Shown: piece after piece, positions 49,972-58,463 of the stretch
How the letters are laid out: each line of letters starts with the position of its first letter
How positions within the stretch are numbered: position 1 is the stretch's first letter
Origin: Myxosarcina sp. GI1
GTDB lineage: Bacteria > Cyanobacteriota > Cyanobacteriia > Cyanobacteriales > Xenococcaceae
Length of the DNA stretch: 64,000 nt
Reading direction: 5' to 3'
Assembly: GCF_000756305.1 (NCBI RefSeq)
Contig: NZ_JRFE01000057.1
Coordinates: 24,077 to 88,076 of the forward strand
Program-made: the position numbers and the translations under genes
The notes under the pieces: generated by a model
The model's database searches: none
Told to the model about the DNA's origin: nothing
The model's input: the letters and a program-made list of their open reading frames with translations, nothing else

Positions 49972-51429
49972 ATGGTTAAAATGAATCGTCGTCAGTTTCT
50001 AACACTGAGTGCTGCTAGTGCGGGAACTGCTATTTTTGCTGGCTGTACCCAAGGGCGAGCCAATAACACTCAAGCTGCATCAAATTTATCTTCTGATTTA
50101 CCGCAGATATATCAAAGTCAAGATAGTTTATTAGAACTAGATTTGTCAGCTAGCGAAAGTCCCGTTAATCTGGGTAACAAACAAGCCTATCTACTAACCT
50201 ATAACGGACAAGTTCCTGCCCCCCGCTTAGAAGCCTACCCAGGAGACAGAGTAAAGATTCATTTTACTAATAATCTGTCTCAAGCGACTAATATTCACTA
50301 TCACGGTTTGCATATACCCATTACGGGCAATGCGGATAACGTTTTTCTTCAGATCGAACCAGGAGAACAACTAACCTACGAATTTACTATCCCTGAGAAT
50401 CATCCAGCAGGAACGTTTTGGTATCATCCTCATCTACACGGTTTAGTCGCCGAACAGCTCTTTGGTGGTTTGGCGGGTTTGTTTATCGTGCGGGGAGAAT
50501 TAGATGAAATACCCGAAATCAAAGCAGCACAGGAAGAGTTTTTAGTGCTGCAAGATTTTTCTTTAGATGGTGATGGCAGACTAATGGGTTCGAGTCATAT
50601 GTCTCTAATGTCGGGAAGAGAAGGAGATATAATTACGGTCAATGGTAGGGTTAATCCCGATCTTACTTTGCCAGCAGGTAAATTGTTGCGCCTGCGTATA
50701 CTAAATGCCTCTCCTTCTCGTTTTTATAGGCTGGCTTTGGAAGAAGGTACTTTCTACCAAATTGCCACCGATGGCGGTGCGTTAAATGAACCAGTAGAGG
50801 TTGACGAATTATTGCTAACGCCAGGACAACGAGTCGAAGTTTTAGTACAAGGCAAACCAGAATCGGGTCGATATCGCCTGCTTAATTTACCCTATGACCG
50901 AGGTGGGATGGGGATGATGGGCGGGATGATGGGTAGAGGGATGATGGGAGGTAGCGACAATCCTATGGCATTAGCTACGATTGATTATGAAGCTACGGTT
51001 GAATTCCCCGTACCGACAAAGTTAGCTAACATTTCCACTCTACCCGAACCTAAAACAGTAAGGCGTTTTGAACTCAATCACGGCATGAATCCTACGGTGG
51101 GTATGGCGTTTTTAATCAACGGACAACCATATAAAAGCGATCGCCTAGATACCAAAGTCCAACTCGACACGGTAGAAGATTGGGAGATAAGCAATACAGG
51201 AGTTATGGATCATCCCTTTCACGTTCACGGCAATGCTTTTCAGGTAATTAGTCGCAACGGTCAATCCGAACCATTAGCTGCTTGGCGGGATACGGTATTG
51301 GTCAAAAGAGGCGAAACCGTTCGCGTTCGTATTCCCTTTAATGATTTTACGGGCAAAACAGTCTATCACTGTCATGTTCTCGACCATGAAGATTTGGGCA
51401 TGATGGGTAATTTAACGATTGAGGCTTAA
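49972..51429 (+). CDS. three-domain multicopper oxidase, CueO/CopA type
   Basis: 485 residues. N-terminus NRRQFLTLSAASAGTAIFAGC has a Tat-like start and a lipobox-like Cys. Copper ligands: NIHYHGLHIP, FWYHPHLHG, HPFHVHGNAFQV and VYHCHVLDHEDLGMM. A Met/Gly-rich insert (GMGMMGGMMGRGMMGG) stands where CueO-type enzymes carry their Cu(I)-binding Met helix. It should oxidise Cu(I) to Cu(II) in the periplasm. ATG at 49972 or 49981 (internal Met) are both possible starts. Confidence 0.9.
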   Translation: MVKMNRRQFLTLSAASAGTAIFAGCTQGRANNTQAASNLSSDLPQIYQSQDSLLELDLSASESPVNLGNKQAYLLTYNGQVPAPRLEAYPGDRVKIHFTNNLSQATNIHYHGLHIPITGNADNVFLQIEPGEQLTYEFTIPENHPAGTFWYHPHLHGLVAEQLFGGLAGLFIVRGELDEIPEIKAAQEEFLVLQDFSLDGDGRLMGSSHMSLMSGREGDIITVNGRVNPDLTLPAGKLLRLRILNASPSRFYRLALEEGTFYQIATDGGALNEPVEVDELLLTPGQRVEVLVQGKPESGRYRLLNLPYDRGGMGMMGGMMGRGMMGGSDNPMALATIDYEATVEFPVPTKLANISTLPEPKTVRRFELNHGMNPTVGMAFLINGQPYKSDRLDTKVQLDTVEDWEISNTGVMDHPFHVHGNAFQVISRNGQSEPLAAWRDTVLVKRGETVRVRIPFNDFTGKTVYHCHVLDHEDLGMMGNLTIEA

Positions 51430-51467
51430 ACTGAAATGTCATCAGCCTATTTACGATCGCTAAGGTA

Positions 51468-52697
51468 TTACAATAGTGCTATAAGAATATTATATTTCGT
51501 ACCAATTAGACTAAATCCATTTGAATTTAGCTCTGGTTTACTTGAATCATTATTTGTTTGTAGTAGTTCTTGAATTACTAACTTTTCCCACCGATCGTAA
51601 CCTGATGGTTCATCTAAGAAATTTTGCCAAGCCCGATTGAGAAGCTCAATTGGATTGAATCCATGAGAGAAAGATTTAGAGCTTGGCTGTTGGGAAGAGT
51701 GACAATAGGGTTCTGTCTCTATCAACATATCTTCAATAGTTTGCTCTATAGAAGGCAATAATTCATCATCGTAATAACCATAGTAATCTTCGGTGATTCC
51801 CATTTCATAAGCGATCGCACTCCACGTATCTTCTAGTTCTTGGGCTAAATCGTCATGACTATTTTGCCTCGCTCTTACTGCTAGTATTTTGACTCTCAGC
51901 CAGCTAACAGGATGAGCACGATTAGCTAGCTTATTTTTGGGAACATAAAAATGATTTCGTCCGAGCATTTGTAAATACCCTGAGAAAGCACGAATAAACG
52001 CTGCCCCTCCAATCTGAAAACCAACTGCATCGCAGAATAGTTCTTGAATCCACTCGTGCCACACTTCTACGATCTTCTTTCGTTCTTTAGCCTGCTCTTT
52101 GGCAAAGCGGTCACATCTTTGAGAGGCAGGTTGCAATAATTCAGATATTTCTTCTTGTAATTCACCTACTAACTCGTTCATCTCCTGTTCGTGGCAAGCA
52201 TAGAGGATATGTCCGAATTCATGATACAAAAGGGGAAGATACATTAAACACTGCTGTGCTAATGGCGGAATAAAATACAATGACATATGTGGAATGACTG
52301 GTTTGCAAGCAAAATCACCATCGCTAAAAGCCAACGGTAAGTTTTTGGTCTTTGAATGGTTTGCGTGCAACCAATTCAAAATCATCAGACACAAACGATC
52401 TGAAGAGCGAGTTCTACAAACTGGCTCGATCAGTTCTTCATCGAACCAACGTACTTGCCTATATGTATTTTGAGTTTTACTTAAAACTTCAGGCAGAAGC
52501 GAGTCTTCTTCATAACCTAGCAGCGTCAAATTATCTCTTGTATCGCACAGCAGAATTTTTCCATAATTTAATAGCCAATTAAAATACAAATTAAGCTCGG
52601 CAGGTATAGCTATTCGACCTTGAATCAAATTGTTTAAAAGTCGTTCTATTTCACTTAATAAACGTTGATTGTTTTGGAAAAGTATATCTCGAAGCAA
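51468..52697 (-). CDS. HExxH metallopeptidase-like protein of the Argonaute operon
   Basis: 409 residues from TTG 52695-52697, which has a strong ribosome-binding site (GGGGAGG) just upstream. A gluzincin-like signature is visible: LLYHEFGHILYA (His159, Glu160, His163) and, further on, WIQELFCDAVG, where Glu219 could be the third ligand. The N-terminal 120 residues are helical. No signal peptide, so cytosolic. I do not recognise a named family. Last gene of the pAgo operon, so it may cleave a protein in response to the Argonaute or its target. Inference only. Confidence 0.65.
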   Translation of the reverse strand: MLRDILFQNNQRLLSEIERLLNNLIQGRIAIPAELNLYFNWLLNYGKILLCDTRDNLTLLGYEEDSLLPEVLSKTQNTYRQVRWFDEELIEPVCRTRSSDRLCLMILNWLHANHSKTKNLPLAFSDGDFACKPVIPHMSLYFIPPLAQQCLMYLPLLYHEFGHILYACHEQEMNELVGELQEEISELLQPASQRCDRFAKEQAKERKKIVEVWHEWIQELFCDAVGFQIGGAAFIRAFSGYLQMLGRNHFYVPKNKLANRAHPVSWLRVKILAVRARQNSHDDLAQELEDTWSAIAYEMGITEDYYGYYDDELLPSIEQTIEDMLIETEPYCHSSQQPSSKSFSHGFNPIELLNRAWQNFLDEPSGYDRWEKLVIQELLQTNNDSSKPELNSNGFSLIGTKYNILIALL

Positions 52698-52699
52698 AT

Positions 52700-53200
52700 T
52701 TATACCTCCCCTAAAATGGTTTCTGTATCTAAATTAATATGTTCTTCTACAAGTCTTCTCAACTCTTGCAAACATGATATTAAAGCCTTTTTGTCTTCAG
52801 CTATTTCAGAGTGTAGTAATACCTTTGTTTGCGATAAAGTACTTTGAAGCGAGGAAATGCCGAGGTTTCCTCGGCTTATTCTACTCGCTTGTTGAAACAG
52901 TACTGAGTGAAATTCGCTTCGAGCGTTTTTAGCGGAGACGAATCTTTGTGCCAATTGCCGCAGACCGTGACTAGTACCAATTAGAGGATTTATACTAACC
53001 GGTTCGGAATCGCCAATTAATGACTCTAATTTTTCGAGAAAAGAATATAGAGTGGTTCGTGCCTCTTCTGCCAAACGAGCTTTTTCTAGGTTTGTTATTC
53101 CTGCAAGCTCCAGCTTGAGCTGAATTGATAGTGTATTTATCGCAGCTATCAAACTGCGGTCGTATTGAAAGCTTTGAATTGCCAACCATTTTGTACTCAT
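52700..53200 (-). CDS. small helical protein of the Argonaute operon
   Basis: 166 residues, all-helical and rich in Ala, Glu, Leu and Arg, with no catalytic motif or Cys cluster. Its ATG (53198-53200) overlaps the stop of the Argonaute gene (ATGA), so translation is coupled. It ends 3 bp before the TTG of the peptidase gene. It could be an adaptor between Argonaute and peptidase. The palindrome at 52859-52875 lies within it. Unknown family. Confidence 0.6.
   Translation of the reverse strand: MSTKWLAIQSFQYDRSLIAAINTLSIQLKLELAGITNLEKARLAEEARTTLYSFLEKLESLIGDSEPVSINPLIGTSHGLRQLAQRFVSAKNARSEFHSVLFQQASRISRGNLGISSLQSTLSQTKVLLHSEIAEDKKALISCLQELRRLVEEHINLDTETILGEV
52859..52875. repeat. small palindrome GCCGAGG-TTT-CCTCGGC inside a gene
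   Basis: Seven-bp arms with a 3-bp loop. It has the same GAGG-NNN-CCTC core as the hairpins at 18748 and 61807. Being inside an ORF without breaking it, it may be chance. Confidence 0.45.
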
Positions 53201-55518
53201 AAGCTACTAACCTTTTGCTCACTCGTGTCAGTGGGTTTTCCCCTAAGTAGTCCGAGACGAATTTCCTGTGAAGCATGAATTTTTAGCTCGTCGTCTGTCC
53301 TTTTGAGGGTTATGGCTAATCTTTGGGCAGTACTGGGACTAGACCAATTGAATTGACTGGCAGCATAAAAATCTTCTGCCACCAAAATCATGTTTACATT
53401 ATCTGTTTGAGCTTCTAACATAACAGGATTGGGCGTACCCTGATTGAGGGTTGGTGCGCCAGTACTGGTAAGAATTACAGTACGCCGATCGAGAAGTAAA
53501 GCCGTTCCTTCCAAAACTCGCTCTATTTTTCCTTTGCTATTTCTATTCCACAACCGCAAATTCTTCGCATAAGTTTTATGAACATCGACTACATCAACTC
53601 GAACTTGCAGAGTAAAGACTTGTGATTCGACAAGCTTTCTTTGAGCATCGGCAACTGCGTTCAATTCAGCACCACACTCTCTTCCATCTCGAAGCACCAA
53701 GACTCTCTCGATTGACTTGTCTTTCTTTCGCCTTCCTTGCTCGAACAGTTCTACAATTTTATCTTTAAGAATAACTTCGTTGATGGTTTCTTTTTTACTG
53801 TCTACTTTGTGGTCTACTATCGTGCTTAGTTGACAGGTTGTATTGTTGCGGTTGATGGTGTTCGTAAGAAGTGACAAAGCATAATTACGCTTATCCCATC
53901 CAACATCAATAGCTAGTTGAGCCTGATAATTTTGAGGATTGGCAAATCCCCAGGGTATACAGTCCATTAACTGGAGAATGTCTAAAGCATTTTTCTCTAT
54001 GAATGATTGCCAGTCCCTACATCCTCTTTCAGATTTATTCGACCGCGACTGAAATTCATTTAACTTTTCCGATGTAATTCTTTTAATGCGCCAGTCCGAC
54101 AAATTGTGTGCCACATCAAAATAAATAGCAGGTTCTTCTTTCTCAAACACGAATACAACTAGACTAGGTTGTAGAGTTTTCCTTAGTCGAGCGATCGCAT
54201 TTTCAAAGCAGTCGTAGGTTAAAGTCGAAGCTTTGATAGGCTTGCGAGTCCATTTAGATAGTAAGCTAGTGATATCTTTCCCTAACTTTTGTCCCAATTC
54301 CCTGCCGATCGGATCGGGTACGGCAATATAAACGTTACGTAGAACAGTGAGAGGAACTTTAGCACAGCCATATATATCTAAATATCTCAATCTTTGAGAA
54401 TAATATTTTCTGTATGAGCTTAATTTCTCGTCCTTTGGAGCAGTTAGAATTTGACCTTGACCGAATAACAAATCGGGACAGTTTAAGTGTCTTATTTTTT
54501 CCTCGTCGGGTTGCCAAAATTCGGAAGCGACTCGTGGCATATCACTTCCTAAAGGTGCATCTCCCAGCTTGTCAAAGAAAAGCTCGATCTGCTGACAGCG
54601 TTCTTCTTCCTTAATCTTATCTACTTGCTTGAGATCTTTTGGTAACGCCTCGTTCATAACTCGCAAGCGCAGTCGTTTAGCTGCTACGGCTTGGGGATGG
54701 TCGATTCCCGAAAAAGAAACCAACGCCACGGGGTCGTTTTCCCGAACTGAAGTTACACTTCTTCGCTGATAGTAGTCTAATAGTGATTCATAACTATCTC
54801 CATTAACTTTAACATCTTTGTACGTCGAGCAGGTTTTCTCAGCAATAAACTGGGCGAAATAACAGGTACAGTGTATGTTGCCAGAATCATACCAGAGAGT
54901 ACCTTTTTGACCTTTTTGTCTCTGACTAAGACGTGTAAAACGCTTGTGGTTTCTTTTGCGATCTATTTCGGACTGGTTTCCACCAAAAAAATCGGCAATT
55001 GTATCGATGGTAAAGAAGGCTGTACTAATATTTACTACTAATCCTATGCCTACATTATCGATAGGAATCGCAGATAGTTCGTATCTCCTATAAGCACCAA
55101 TACCACTAACTATTTTCAACGGTTCTGGTTCGTACCATTTACGCCGAGAGTCACTCAAACGCCATAAATTTGTCTGTCTTTCAACGTTGATTACAAACTG
55201 TCTCTCTATTAATTGAGCAATTAAAGGTCGATCTTCAAGATTACTAAATTTGAGTGTCTCAATGCGATCGCTATCTCTCAAACTGACTTGTAGATTATCC
55301 TCATCAATAGGAACCGAATCTACTGGGCTACTGACATAAGCATACAAGAACCTGCTATTACTTTTAGGTATTGCGGAGATACCTAGCTGATTGGCTAATT
55401 TACTACAGGCTTTTTCTTTCAATTCTGGAGTTACTCGAACAGCCATGACTTCTATACATCGAACTTTAAGCTCGATCTTTGTTCCTGCATCAACGATGTG
55501 ACAATTAGCTTCCAACAT
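53197..55518 (-). CDS. long prokaryotic Argonaute (pAgo) with complete-looking DEDD tetrad
   Basis: 773 residues from ATG 55516-55518, which has AGGAGT 9 bp upstream. An in-frame ATG at 55626 would overlap the nuclease gene. N domain (1-110), PAZ-like region (about 120-240), MID (about 390-525, ending LMDCIPWGF), PIWI (about 530-773). PIWI motifs: LAIDVG (Asp538), KKETI (Glu577, glutamate finger), LRDGREC (Asp611), NQGTPNP, ASQFNWSSP and TLKRTDDEL (Asp742 or Asp743). That is a full tetrad, so guide-directed cleavage is expected. It should act in plasmid or phage defence, with the Fe-S nuclease gene just upstream. Confidence 0.85.
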   Translation of the reverse strand: MLEANCHIVDAGTKIELKVRCIEVMAVRVTPELKEKACSKLANQLGISAIPKSNSRFLYAYVSSPVDSVPIDEDNLQVSLRDSDRIETLKFSNLEDRPLIAQLIERQFVINVERQTNLWRLSDSRRKWYEPEPLKIVSGIGAYRRYELSAIPIDNVGIGLVVNISTAFFTIDTIADFFGGNQSEIDRKRNHKRFTRLSQRQKGQKGTLWYDSGNIHCTCYFAQFIAEKTCSTYKDVKVNGDSYESLLDYYQRRSVTSVRENDPVALVSFSGIDHPQAVAAKRLRLRVMNEALPKDLKQVDKIKEEERCQQIELFFDKLGDAPLGSDMPRVASEFWQPDEEKIRHLNCPDLLFGQGQILTAPKDEKLSSYRKYYSQRLRYLDIYGCAKVPLTVLRNVYIAVPDPIGRELGQKLGKDITSLLSKWTRKPIKASTLTYDCFENAIARLRKTLQPSLVVFVFEKEEPAIYFDVAHNLSDWRIKRITSEKLNEFQSRSNKSERGCRDWQSFIEKNALDILQLMDCIPWGFANPQNYQAQLAIDVGWDKRNYALSLLTNTINRNNTTCQLSTIVDHKVDSKKETINEVILKDKIVELFEQGRRKKDKSIERVLVLRDGRECGAELNAVADAQRKLVESQVFTLQVRVDVVDVHKTYAKNLRLWNRNSKGKIERVLEGTALLLDRRTVILTSTGAPTLNQGTPNPVMLEAQTDNVNMILVAEDFYAASQFNWSSPSTAQRLAITLKRTDDELKIHASQEIRLGLLRGKPTDTSEQKVSSL

Positions 55519-55525
55519 CTGAATA

Positions 55526-56467
55526 TTACTCCTTGGGACAAACTTCTTGAAAAGGACATAGTTGACATACGCGGGATTGTCCGCAGGGCGTGAAGGCTTG
55601 AGATATGCCTTTCTGCCCGTAGTCATGAACCCGATTCATTTTTTCTAAATCTTGGATTATGCGATTTTTGGTTCTAAAGATCTCATGCTCCCCAATTTCA
55701 AATGAAGACACTCGATCGGGAGCTAAATGAGCTTGATGTAGCTCAATTTTCGCTGGTATGTGGTTCAATTCTTCTGAGGCAAAATAAGCATAAGACATCA
55801 ATTGAAGAGTATCTTGACTTTCAACACTACCACCAAGCTTCCAGTCAACAATTACTAGTTTGTCATTATCTATGTATGCAAAATCGAGCTTTCCTCCAGA
55901 TGAAAAAAAGTTTGTTTTGATAGATATATTTTTTTCAACTAAAGATTCGGGTTTAGAAAAAAAGCGGCGAAAAGTATTGAAAGTGAAGCTTTCCACAAAG
56001 TTAGTTATCGCTAACAACAGTTTATTTTCAGTTTCAATTATTAGCTCGTCTAAATTATCAAAACCATAATAAATTTCTATTGCCTTATCCTTTCGACTAT
56101 AAGCATATCCTAATTGTTGCCTATATCTGTACTTGGCTTGCTGGAGTAAATAATCGAGAGAGATAATTTTCCCTTTCTGCATCTGCCCGATATATTTTCG
56201 GATTAAATCGTGCAAGATTATTCCTGCTGCAAGATAGCGGTTAGTTAGATTTTTAAGGACAGCAAGTTGTTCTTTGAGTGGTTCTTCTTTAGCCGTTCTT
56301 TTGTTTCCTCCATAATGATTGTAATAATATTTTCTAAGACACTGTTCTAACAAACTACGTTTGGAATAAGACCACTTTAATAGTTTGCCAGCATTGTTTT
56401 TCTTAGCTTTAGTGGGCAAATAGTCATCTTGAAAATCAAATAATGATAACTGTAATTGTTCTGCCAT
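55526..56467 (-). CDS. Fe-S PD-(D/E)XK nuclease, Cas4/RecB-like
   Basis: 313 residues. Nuclease core: LHDLIR (His86), GKLDFAY (Asp195), VIVDWKLGG (Asp208, Lys210), and DTLQLMSYAYFA (QxxxY motif). Cys43 together with Cys301, Cys304 and Cys310 (CQLCPFQEVC) matches the four-Cys iron-sulfur cluster of Cas4/AddB-type nucleases. Cas4-like nucleases occur beside some pAgos. It starts 8 bp after the regulator gene and ends 7 bp before the Argonaute start. Probably supplies or trims guides, or degrades targets. Confidence 0.85.
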   Translation of the reverse strand: MAEQLQLSLFDFQDDYLPTKAKKNNAGKLLKWSYSKRSLLEQCLRKYYYNHYGGNKRTAKEEPLKEQLAVLKNLTNRYLAAGIILHDLIRKYIGQMQKGKIISLDYLLQQAKYRYRQQLGYAYSRKDKAIEIYYGFDNLDELIIETENKLLLAITNFVESFTFNTFRRFFSKPESLVEKNISIKTNFFSSGGKLDFAYIDNDKLVIVDWKLGGSVESQDTLQLMSYAYFASEELNHIPAKIELHQAHLAPDRVSSFEIGEHEIFRTKNRIIQDLEKMNRVHDYGQKGISQAFTPCGQSRVCQLCPFQEVCPKE

Positions 56468-56475
56468 TGTTCGCT

Positions 56476-56823
56476 TTAATCATTACGTAGACGCTTGAGT
56501 TTTTTAGTCAGTTGTTTCCATTCACTTTCACTCAACTTCATTCCTTCTGCTTCTCTGATAAACTGGAGTGCAGCCGAACTAGAGGAGATCGTGTCTTTAG
56601 TTGAAGTTGGTATTTTGCCAGTAATCGAAAGCAGCAAATCGGGTGAAACTGATAGTGCTTCACAGATTTTAACTATGGTGTCAGCAGCAGGTGGCGGAAG
56701 GCGATCGTTTTCTATTTTGCTAATGTAAGAAAAATCCACACCAACTTTGTCAGCTAAATTTCTTTGACTGATTCCCTTTGAACGTCTTAGTTCGCGTAAG
56801 GTCTGCCCAAATGTTTCTGCCAT
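56476..56823 (-). CDS. Xre-family regulator of the Argonaute operon
   Basis: 115 residues. The helix-turn-helix at about 8-65 (LRELRRSKGISQRNLADKVG, then SYISKIENDRLPPP) is of the Cro/Xre type. The C-terminal 45 residues are helical (REAEGMKLSESEWKQLTKKL) and may form the dimer. First gene of the operon. The palindrome at 56854-56887 overlaps its -35 region, so autorepression is likely. Confidence 0.85.
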   Translation of the reverse strand: MAETFGQTLRELRRSKGISQRNLADKVGVDFSYISKIENDRLPPPAADTIVKICEALSVSPDLLLSITGKIPTSTKDTISSSSAALQFIREAEGMKLSESEWKQLTKKLKRLRND

Positions 56824-56844
56824 GTTTACCTCTTATTCTCTTAT

Positions 56845-56873
56845 AATCTAAACTTAATTGTGTTGAGTGTCAA
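56845..56873 (-). promoter_or_regulatory. promoter of the Argonaute operon
   Basis: On the minus strand TTGACA (56868-56873), 17 bp, TAGATT (56845-56850), ending 22 bp before the Xre ATG. The -35 box sits in the centre of the 34-bp palindrome, so a bound regulator would block RNA polymerase. Confidence 0.6.
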
Positions 56874-56887
56874 CTCAACACAATTAA
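56854..56887. promoter_or_regulatory. 34-bp palindromic operator in front of the Argonaute operon
   Basis: Perfect 15-bp arms TTAATTGTGTTGAGT (56854-56868) and ACTCAACACAATTAA (56873-56887) around GTCA. The long perfect symmetry, position on the promoter and adjacent Xre gene suggest an autoregulatory operator. It could also serve the divergent HEPN-like gene on the plus strand. Confidence 0.65.
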
Positions 56888-56978
56888 CTATTCTGGTTTG
56901 ACAAAATTGATGTAGGTTAATGCCGTGTGTTTGAATGAACTCTGCTTCCTTTAAAATAATCTTCTAATTCCAATAGGA

Positions 56979-58442
56979 TTGCTTATCGCTGCACAGTCTG
57001 GCTTTGATAAAAAAGGAATTAGTCAGTTAAACTCGAACAGAGTCCTAAATGTACAACTTATGCCAGATATACCACCTGCTTTAGAACCTATTTATACAAC
57101 TGAAAAAATAAATCAGAATATTGCACTTTACGCAGGAGAACTGGAAATTAAAACTACCTTCAATAATCAGTCATTAATAATTTTGGGTAGAGGCAAAGTC
57201 ACATATAAATGGTTTCCAAGTCCAAAACTTCAGGTTGAATTTACTAGTCAATCGAACTCAAGCCCCTTACTAATGGCTGCACTATATGATGAAGATTCAC
57301 AGCCAGCTTATTTGAATCTTGTAAACATCAAGGTTTTTAACGTTGAAATTATTGTTAATCAGCTTAACTTGAGCAATTCAATTTCCATTTCTGCTACTAT
57401 ATCCGAACCTATCGTTCAAGGCAATGGTCGGTCTTTATCTCATATATTATTCCATGTGACAAATTTCCACGGCATCATTGGTAGACCTACCGCACTATTA
57501 GAGAAAAATGGTCGTAGACATCTCATAGAAAGAATAGTATTTGAAGCAAATGGTTGGCAAATCACTTTAGATCAACTTGAAACTACACCATCGATCGTTC
57601 AATCTTTGAATGCTCAAGGAGGATTTGGAATTACCCACGTTTGTAGGTTACAAAAATTAAATGGTCAGACATTTTCGGATACAGATGCACTTAAATTCTT
57701 GCAATTGTTTACCGATTTCTTGTCTTTCACCAGAGGATTTTATATTTGTACGGGCTTATTAGTTGGTTACGGTGAACATGAAAACAAAATTTGGGAACAC
57801 TGGCAAAACTCATCAGGAAATTCGTGGAAAAGCATCGCTTCATGGTGTCCAAAACAAGAGGGCAAAATGTTGAGTGATGTATTTCCAGGTTTTGTAAAAT
57901 GGTGGCAAAGCTGGGCAGAATCAGCAAAACAGTCGCTTTATTGGTATCTGCAAGCTAGCTACGACCCATTAGCCGAACAAGCTATTGTAAATGTTCAGAT
58001 TGCATTAGAGATACTGACTTATGTTCATTTTGTGGAACTATCAGGAATGAGTAAGGCTGAGTATAAGAAAAATAAGTCTATTGGTAATACTCGAAATCTG
58101 CTTACTACTTTAAATATTCCACACACAATCCCAGAAACAGGTGTTTTGCTGAATAAACTTCGAGAATTCGTAATTAAAAACGACTGGAGCGATGGTATCA
58201 AAACCATTAATAAAATGCGAAATTCGATTACTCACCCAGAAACTTCAAAGCGCGAACTTTTCTACAACGCTTCATCAATGACCAAAATTGGTGCTGCTTA
58301 TTTAAGCCTCTGGTATTTGGAACTTACTTTTTTAGCAATGTTTGGTTATGACAAACTATATTCCAATCGGCTTGTAGAATTAAATCTGCAACCCGTTCCT
58401 TGGAGAAATGTTTCCGAGACTGAACAAAAAAGCGTTTACTGA
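56979..58442 (+). CDS. HEPN-like (ApeA-type?) protein divergent from the Argonaute operon
   Basis: Up to 487 residues. The start is uncertain: TTG 56979 and ATG 57060 are both possible and neither has a good ribosome-binding site. The N-terminal half is beta-rich. The C-terminal half is helical with KMRNSITHP (Arg414...His419 by the longer numbering), the Rx4H motif of HEPN RNases, then a hydrophobic helix (LSLWYLELTFLAMFGY). This two-part layout resembles ApeA-type anti-phage HEPN proteins. Its start is 91 bp from the palindrome of the Argonaute promoter. Confidence 0.6.
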   Translation: MLIAAQSGFDKKGISQLNSNRVLNVQLMPDIPPALEPIYTTEKINQNIALYAGELEIKTTFNNQSLIILGRGKVTYKWFPSPKLQVEFTSQSNSSPLLMAALYDEDSQPAYLNLVNIKVFNVEIIVNQLNLSNSISISATISEPIVQGNGRSLSHILFHVTNFHGIIGRPTALLEKNGRRHLIERIVFEANGWQITLDQLETTPSIVQSLNAQGGFGITHVCRLQKLNGQTFSDTDALKFLQLFTDFLSFTRGFYICTGLLVGYGEHENKIWEHWQNSSGNSWKSIASWCPKQEGKMLSDVFPGFVKWWQSWAESAKQSLYWYLQASYDPLAEQAIVNVQIALEILTYVHFVELSGMSKAEYKKNKSIGNTRNLLTTLNIPHTIPETGVLLNKLREFVIKNDWSDGIKTINKMRNSITHPETSKRELFYNASSMTKIGAAYLSLWYLELTFLAMFGYDKLYSNRLVELNLQPVPWRNVSETEQKSVY

Positions 58443-58463
58443 GAAACAATCTGCCTGTAAAAA

